From assembly GCF_003602095.1 (NCBI RefSeq), contig NZ_RAHH01000027.1, positions 1-64,000 on the forward strand: 64,000 nt of DNA, read 5' to 3'. The stretch is from Rahnella woolbedingensis. Its GTDB lineage: Bacteria; Pseudomonadota; Gammaproteobacteria; Enterobacterales; Enterobacteriaceae. The position numbers were made by a program, and so were the translations under genes. Below, piece by piece: positions 60,159 through 64,000 of the stretch (position 1 is its first letter; every line of letters starts with the position of its first letter). The notes beneath the pieces were generated by a model. The model worked only from the letters and a program-made list of their open reading frames with translations, was not told where the DNA came from and searched no databases.

Positions 60159-61064
60159 TTAAACCGGCACTTTTTCCCTACAAACGCTCAGCACCAGCTG
60201 CCGTAACCAGCGGTGTGCGGGGTCAACTTCTGAACGCGGATGCCACATCTGCGAAATAGTGATTTCGCGGGTTTTGACTGGTAATTCAAAAGAATACAGC
60301 CGGTCAGGGTCTGAAATCAGAAAAGAAGCAGGGATCAGTGCCACCAGATCAGAATTTTGCGCAATGGCCAGCGCGGCTGAAAAGCCCGGTACCACTGCGG
60401 CGACTTTCCGCTTAAGCACTACTTCCGCCAGCGCATCATCCACCGGTCCGTGCGTGCTTGCGCGACGTGAAACGACCACGTGCCCGTAGCTGGCATATTC
60501 CTGCGCGGTAATGGCAGCGGCGTGTTGCAGCGGATGGTCTTTGCGCACCACGCCGACGAACCGGTCGCGGAACAACGCCTGAAGGCGGATCTCCGGTCCC
60601 ATTTCGCCTAAAACACCGATCTCGAGATCGACCCTTCCTTCACGCAAAGGATTGGCGCTCTTTTCAGGTTTTGGCGCAAAACTCAGACAAACACCCGGTG
60701 CTTCGCGGGCGACGGCGGCGATCAGCGCTGCGCCAAACGCCACCACAAAACCATCGTTAGAACGCAAAATGAAGGTGCGCTGAAGTGAGCTAAGATTAAG
60801 GACTGACGTTGAAGGACGCAGCAATGCCCGTGCCTCAAGGGCTGCATTTTGCGTGCGCTGGCGGATTTCTTCCGCGTAAGGCGTCAGCACCATATTACGT
60901 CCGGCGCGCACCAGCAGCGGATCGCCGGTGGTATCACGCAGGCGACCGAGTGTGCGGCTCATGGCCGAGGCGCTTAACCCCAGACGCCGCGCAGCACCGG
61001 CCACACTGCCTTCAGCCAGCAGTACATCCAGTGCGATAAGTAAGTTCAGATCAGGTTCAGTCAT
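60159..61064 (-). CDS. LysR-family transcriptional regulator
   Basis: A 301-residue regulator: winged helix LNLLIALDVLLAEGSVAGAARRLGLSASAMSRTLGRLRDTTGDPLLVR and a C-terminal inducer domain (FVVAFGAALIAAVAREAPGVCLSF, FVGVVRKDHPL). It belongs to the NodD/SyrM-like group of LysR proteins. It is divergent from the MFS gene across 140 bp, the usual arrangement for a regulator of an efflux pump. ATG 61064 is chosen over GTG 61067. Confidence 0.9.
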   Translation of the reverse strand: MTEPDLNLLIALDVLLAEGSVAGAARRLGLSASAMSRTLGRLRDTTGDPLLVRAGRNMVLTPYAEEIRQRTQNAALEARALLRPSTSVLNLSSLQRTFILRSNDGFVVAFGAALIAAVAREAPGVCLSFAPKPEKSANPLREGRVDLEIGVLGEMGPEIRLQALFRDRFVGVVRKDHPLQHAAAITAQEYASYGHVVVSRRASTHGPVDDALAEVVLKRKVAAVVPGFSAALAIAQNSDLVALIPASFLISDPDRLYSFELPVKTREITISQMWHPRSEVDPAHRWLRQLVLSVCREKVPV

Positions 61065-61204
61065 CACGGCAGTGTAACCTGTTTTACAGACTCATATAAG
61101 GCGTTTGGTGCAGGTATTAACTGCAGATGCTGCGCCTTCCGCACTCTGTTGCCCGCGGGTATAGTTTCCACACTCAATGAACAACTAAAGAGATGTGAAG
61201 CGTA

Positions 61205-62623
61205 ATGGAATTATTTTCTGATAAACCGGGCGACGAAGGATTACCAGGTCGCGAGCGCGGGCTGGCGATGGCCGCAGTCATGACCATGGCGACGATGGCT
61301 GTTTTCGATGGATCAATGGTTAACATTGCCCTGCCGCAAATCGCACGGGCACTGAATATCTCTGCGGGGGCTGCCGTCTGGGTGTCCAATGGCTATCTGT
61401 TATCGGCGTCCATGACGCTGGCGATTTTCGCAGCACTCGCCAGCCACATCGGCTTTCGCTCATTATTTACCGCCGGTCTGAGCGTATTTACCCTGGCTTC
61501 TCTGGGTTGTGCACTGTCATCTTCTCTGGATGTGCTGATCGTCATGCGGGTGCTTCAGGGCATCGGCGCGGCGGCCACGCTGAGCATCGGCCCGGCCATT
61601 TTGCGATCTGTGTTTCCAAACCGGTTACTCGGCCGCATCCTTGGCCTGAACGCACTGATTATCGCCACCAGTACGGCCATTGCGCCGGTACTGGGCGGAA
61701 CAATATTGTCGGCGATGAGCTGGCAGTGGCTGTTTGCCATTAATATTCCGCTGGGAGTGATTGCTATCCTCCTTACCCTGCGCGTGGTTCCGTCCAATCC
61801 CGCTGCGACTAAGTCTCCGTTTGATGTCTCGGGCGCGGTGTTGTCTGCCGTAGCGCTCGGTGCGCTGATTATGGCGGCGGATTCCTTTGCGCATCCCGGC
61901 GGCCACGAACTGATGACTGCTTTAACTTACGGGCTTATCGCAGTGATCGCCGGTATGGCCTTTGTGTGGCGTCAGCGCCGTGCGCCGAAACCCTTGCTGC
62001 CGTTAGGCATGTTTGCCTCGTCCCGCTTTTCGCTGGCGGCGCTCACCTCGCTGGCATCGTTTGTCAGCCAGGGGATTACGTTTGTCGCCCTGCCGTTTTT
62101 ATTCCAGAGCGTGTATGGCTACAGCGCCTTTGTCTCCGCGCTGCTTTTCACTCCCTGGCCGCTGGGCATTATTCTGGCTGCCCCGCACGCCGGACGCCTC
62201 GCTGATCGCTATCCGGCAGCCATCATCTCTACCGTAGGATTATGTGTGTTCGCCGTGGGTCTGCTGCTGCTGGCACAACTGCCGGAACATGCGCAGGTCT
62301 GGGATATCGGCCTGAGAAGCTTCGTCTGCGGTCTGGGCTTCGGCTGTTTCCAGAGTCCGAATAACCGCGAAATGCTCTCTAATGCTTCTCGTGAAAACAG
62401 CGGATATGCCTCCGGCGTGCTCGCCATCATGCGCACCTTCGGCCAGTGCCTCGGCTCCGCGTTTGTCGGTGTGATCCTGTCGGTATTTGCCGCCCAAAAT
62501 ATAGCGCAGGAAGCACAGGCTGTGCGGCTGAGTCTGTGGGTGGCGGTGATCGCGACAGTTCTGGCGATAGTCATCAGCGTGAGCCGCTTGCGAAAGAGTG
62601 CCGCTAACCTGCAGAATGGCTGA
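61205..62623 (+). CDS. MFS drug exporter, DHA2 (14-TM) family
   Basis: A 472-residue protein with fourteen hydrophobic helices. The DHA2 pattern includes VFDGSMVNIALPQIARALNISAGAAVWVSNGYLLSASMTLAIFAALASHIGFRSLF, VLQGIGAAATLSIGPAIL (motif C region), and WQWLFAINIPLGVIAILLTLRVVP. Related pumps export quaternary ammonium compounds and dyes (SmvA type). The LysR gene points away from it and probably controls it. GAAG lies upstream of the ATG. Confidence 0.9.
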   Translation: MELFSDKPGDEGLPGRERGLAMAAVMTMATMAVFDGSMVNIALPQIARALNISAGAAVWVSNGYLLSASMTLAIFAALASHIGFRSLFTAGLSVFTLASLGCALSSSLDVLIVMRVLQGIGAAATLSIGPAILRSVFPNRLLGRILGLNALIIATSTAIAPVLGGTILSAMSWQWLFAINIPLGVIAILLTLRVVPSNPAATKSPFDVSGAVLSAVALGALIMAADSFAHPGGHELMTALTYGLIAVIAGMAFVWRQRRAPKPLLPLGMFASSRFSLAALTSLASFVSQGITFVALPFLFQSVYGYSAFVSALLFTPWPLGIILAAPHAGRLADRYPAAIISTVGLCVFAVGLLLLAQLPEHAQVWDIGLRSFVCGLGFGCFQSPNNREMLSNASRENSGYASGVLAIMRTFGQCLGSAFVGVILSVFAAQNIAQEAQAVRLSLWVAVIATVLAIVISVSRLRKSAANLQNG

Positions 62624-62654
62624 AACCTACCTGTACGGATTAAGGATAAATTCT

Positions 62655-62894
62655 ATGCTGGAACTGAGACCTAACTGCGAGTGTTGCAATACCGATCTGC
62701 CCCCTGCTTCCGACGCCAGAATTTGTTCGTTTGAATGCACATTTTGCGTCCCCTGCGCCCAAACCAAACTCGCAGGCATTTGCCCCAACTGCGGCGGGGA
62801 ATTAGTGGCCCGCCCGCGCAGGCCGGCAAATAAACTGGCGAACAATCCGGCGTCCACCACGCGGGTATTTAAGCCAGAAGGTTGTGCGTCTTAG
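62655..62894 (+). CDS. DUF1272 zinc-ribbon-like protein
   Basis: A 79-residue protein: MLELRPNCECCNTDLPPASDARICSFECTFC, CAQ and ICPNCGGELVARPRR, i.e. seven-plus cysteines in CxxC-type pairs, typical of the DUF1272 family of small zinc-binding proteins with no known role. The ATG at 62655 follows AAGGAT and is 31 bp after the exporter gene, with which it is probably co-transcribed. An earlier in-frame start would overlap the exporter. Confidence 0.87.
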   Translation: MLELRPNCECCNTDLPPASDARICSFECTFCVPCAQTKLAGICPNCGGELVARPRRPANKLANNPASTTRVFKPEGCAS

Positions 62895-62906
62895 TGCCAC
62901 ATAGTG

Positions 62907-63281
62907 TCACGCCAGTGTTTCAGCCGCTGGCGTGCCCTGATGAAAGATCATCTGCCAGCCGGTTCCCTTAACTTTCATCCAGCACGAGGAACGCAGCGTG
63001 CATCGCCGCTTTTCATTCCCCGCGCTCACAAAGCTCTTATAGGTGAGGATCACACAACCTTCATTGAGCGTCTGTAGCCGAAAATTTTCCGCTTCGAGGC
63101 CTGATGCTTGCGTTTCCGCGGTCAGCGCCGCCACGGTTTGTTGCCGGTCAACCCGCTGTCCCGAACGCGTGATTTCCCTGAAGTCCGGATGTAAAACTCT
63201 TTCCAGCCACTTTTCATCTGCGCGTCTGGCACCATGAAGGCTGCATTCCAGCGCTTTTATCTCTTCCAGAATCTCATTCAT
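62907..63281 (-). CDS. DUF4440/SnoaL-like NTF2-fold protein
   Basis: A 124-residue single-domain protein: N-terminal helix EILEEIKALECSLHGARRADEKWLERVLHPDFREITRSG is the classic start of DUF4440/NTF2-like folds, followed by strand patterns VILTYKSFVSAGNEKRRCTLRSSCWMK and WQMIFHQGTPA. Members are small enzymes or ligand binders, and the role here is unknown. The ATG at 63281 has GGAGGAG 8-9 nt upstream; longer forms up to 63332 add an unconserved leader. Confidence 0.85.
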   Translation of the reverse strand: MNEILEEIKALECSLHGARRADEKWLERVLHPDFREITRSGQRVDRQQTVAALTAETQASGLEAENFRLQTLNEGCVILTYKSFVSAGNEKRRCTLRSSCWMKVKGTGWQMIFHQGTPAAETLA

Positions 63282-63419
63282 CGTGTTACTCCTCCTCTCA
63301 GGGGATGCAATAATCCGTCGATTTCCAGACACTGGACTAAAGTTATGCTTTCCCTTTCGCTCCCTGAGCCTGCCGGGAATTAGGAAAGTTTATAACATCA
63401 TTATAAATAAAGGATTTAT

Positions 63420-64000
63420 ATGTCCCGCTATTTTTCTCTGGTTTCTTCATCTGCACTGATGAGCTCAGTTTTTCTGCTTACCGGTTGTCCTCCCCCGCCT
63501 GATTTAACGCAGTGGCAGCGCCCTGACAGCACCATAGATGACGCGCGTGTTGCGATGGGGCAATGCGGCGTCCCGCTGCCGGGGCCGGAACCTTCTTTTA
63601 CCGATAATGAATCGGTGCTGTATTACCAGTGCATGGAGGGGAAAGGATTTACCTATAAGGGGGGGGTTCACATTTGCGATTACTACAAAAACACCCCGGC
63701 CTGCATCGAGAAACAACAGGGTCACCCGCTCAGTCAGCGACAGCTCGAAGCGCTGCCTTTTGTAGCCGATGAGGGTTTTCACCCGATCAAACCGGATTCA
63801 GGCCGGAATGAATACCAACTCATCAGCTGGCGTAAAGCGGGTGCCTCACGGCATTTTTCGCACGCAACTGAGAATGACAAGCTCGCGTTACAGGTGATGT
63901 ATAAATGCGGATACCCGAAACCGTTGGGCTCGGTTCCTTTCATCCCGACCGTCCTGAAAGCTGCGAAAGTTCAGCAATGTATGCTCGATAATGGCTTCGA
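63420..64000 (+). CDS. Lipoprotein with duplicated Cys motif (partial, runs off the window)
   Basis: The frame opens at ATG 63420 (AAAGGA upstream) and stays open to the window end, at least 193 residues. The signal peptide ends in a lipobox LTGC (Cys at 23) followed by a proline-rich stretch. Two similar segments are visible: MGQCGVPLPGP...VLYYQCMEGKGF (about 47-80) and MYKCGYPKPLG...AKVQQCMLDNGF (about 160-193). Each has a Cys pair about 20 residues apart, suggesting tandem small disulfide domains. A run of eight G at 63659-63666 lies inside the gene. Family not recognised; outer-membrane location is inferred. Confidence 0.75.
   Translation, partial: MSRYFSLVSSSALMSSVFLLTGCPPPPDLTQWQRPDSTIDDARVAMGQCGVPLPGPEPSFTDNESVLYYQCMEGKGFTYKGGVHICDYYKNTPACIEKQQGHPLSQRQLEALPFVADEGFHPIKPDSGRNEYQLISWRKAGASRHFSHATENDKLALQVMYKCGYPKPLGSVPFIPTVLKAAKVQQCMLDNGF

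Noticed and set aside
63659-63666. G8 tract as a proven phase-variation switch
   Set aside because: A single short homopolymer in one sequence is not evidence of switching; kept only as a minor observation.

Overview
The window looks like chromosomal DNA of a gamma-proteobacterium of the order Enterobacterales, most likely a Rahnella/Ewingella/Rouxiella-type member of the Yersiniaceae. Enterobacterial markers include close relatives of E. coli DigH, TrkG, ExoX, ChuW/X/Y and LldD, and an ERIC repeat. The genus is an inference from gene content, especially a cyclic beta-1,2-glucan synthase alongside a MXKDX/molybdo-oxidoreductase locus. No rRNA, tRNA, CRISPR, phage or insertion sequence was recognised.

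Region by region. 1-1780: the AT-rich tail of a type VI secretion cargo island (broken gene, exported orphan protein, PAAR tip). 1.8-12 kb: L-lactate dehydrogenase and a giant 2844-residue cyclic glucan synthase. 12.2-15.3 kb: a Fur-box-headed anaerobic heme-degradation operon (hutW-hutX-chuY type). 15.3-17 kb: a small phosphoesterase, a SRPBCC protein and a guanidinium exporter behind a guanidine-II (mini-ykkC) riboswitch. 17-21.3 kb: a two-component system divergent from a b-type cytochrome, a Tat/lipobox molybdo-oxidoreductase and a Met-rich pentapeptide-repeat protein. 21.3-24.3 kb: a lipoprotein, a ParD-like protein overlapping a second methionine aminopeptidase, an ERIC element, and a YqjI/YqjH-like regulator and siderophore-interacting protein pair. 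24.5-31.4 kb: a TonB-dependent heme/hemoglobin-type receptor with its own Fur box, an orphan TRAP binding protein, an MsrB, a DMT exporter and digH.

31.5-43.5 kb is nitrogen or acyl-compound catabolism. An acetamidase/formamidase plus APC permease operon diverges from a nine-gene run: Dpp-type ABC importer, amidohydrolase/deacetylase, RidA, SelA-like PLP ammonia-lyase and IclR regulator. Its substrate cannot be named and it is the best candidate here for an undescribed pathway. 43.5-46.2 kb holds trkG and a MarR-GNAT fusion gene with a palindromic operator.

46.3-52.6 kb encodes a sugar-acid pathway of the 2,4-diketo-3-deoxy-aldonate hydrolase type (SDR, FAH hydrolase, enolase-superfamily dehydratase, Ldh-family dehydrogenase, MHS transporter) with a divergent IclR regulator. 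52.6-59.5 kb is a second Dpp/Nik-type ABC importer operon led by another enolase-superfamily enzyme and preceded by a perfect CRP core site. 59.5-64 kb holds exoX, a LysR regulator divergent from a 14-TM MFS exporter, small conserved proteins, and a lipoprotein gene cut by the window edge.

Overall this is an accessory scavenging region: iron/heme capture, small-molecule import and catabolism under local regulators, and envelope maintenance. Functions come from reading motifs and from memory of families; no database search was run.
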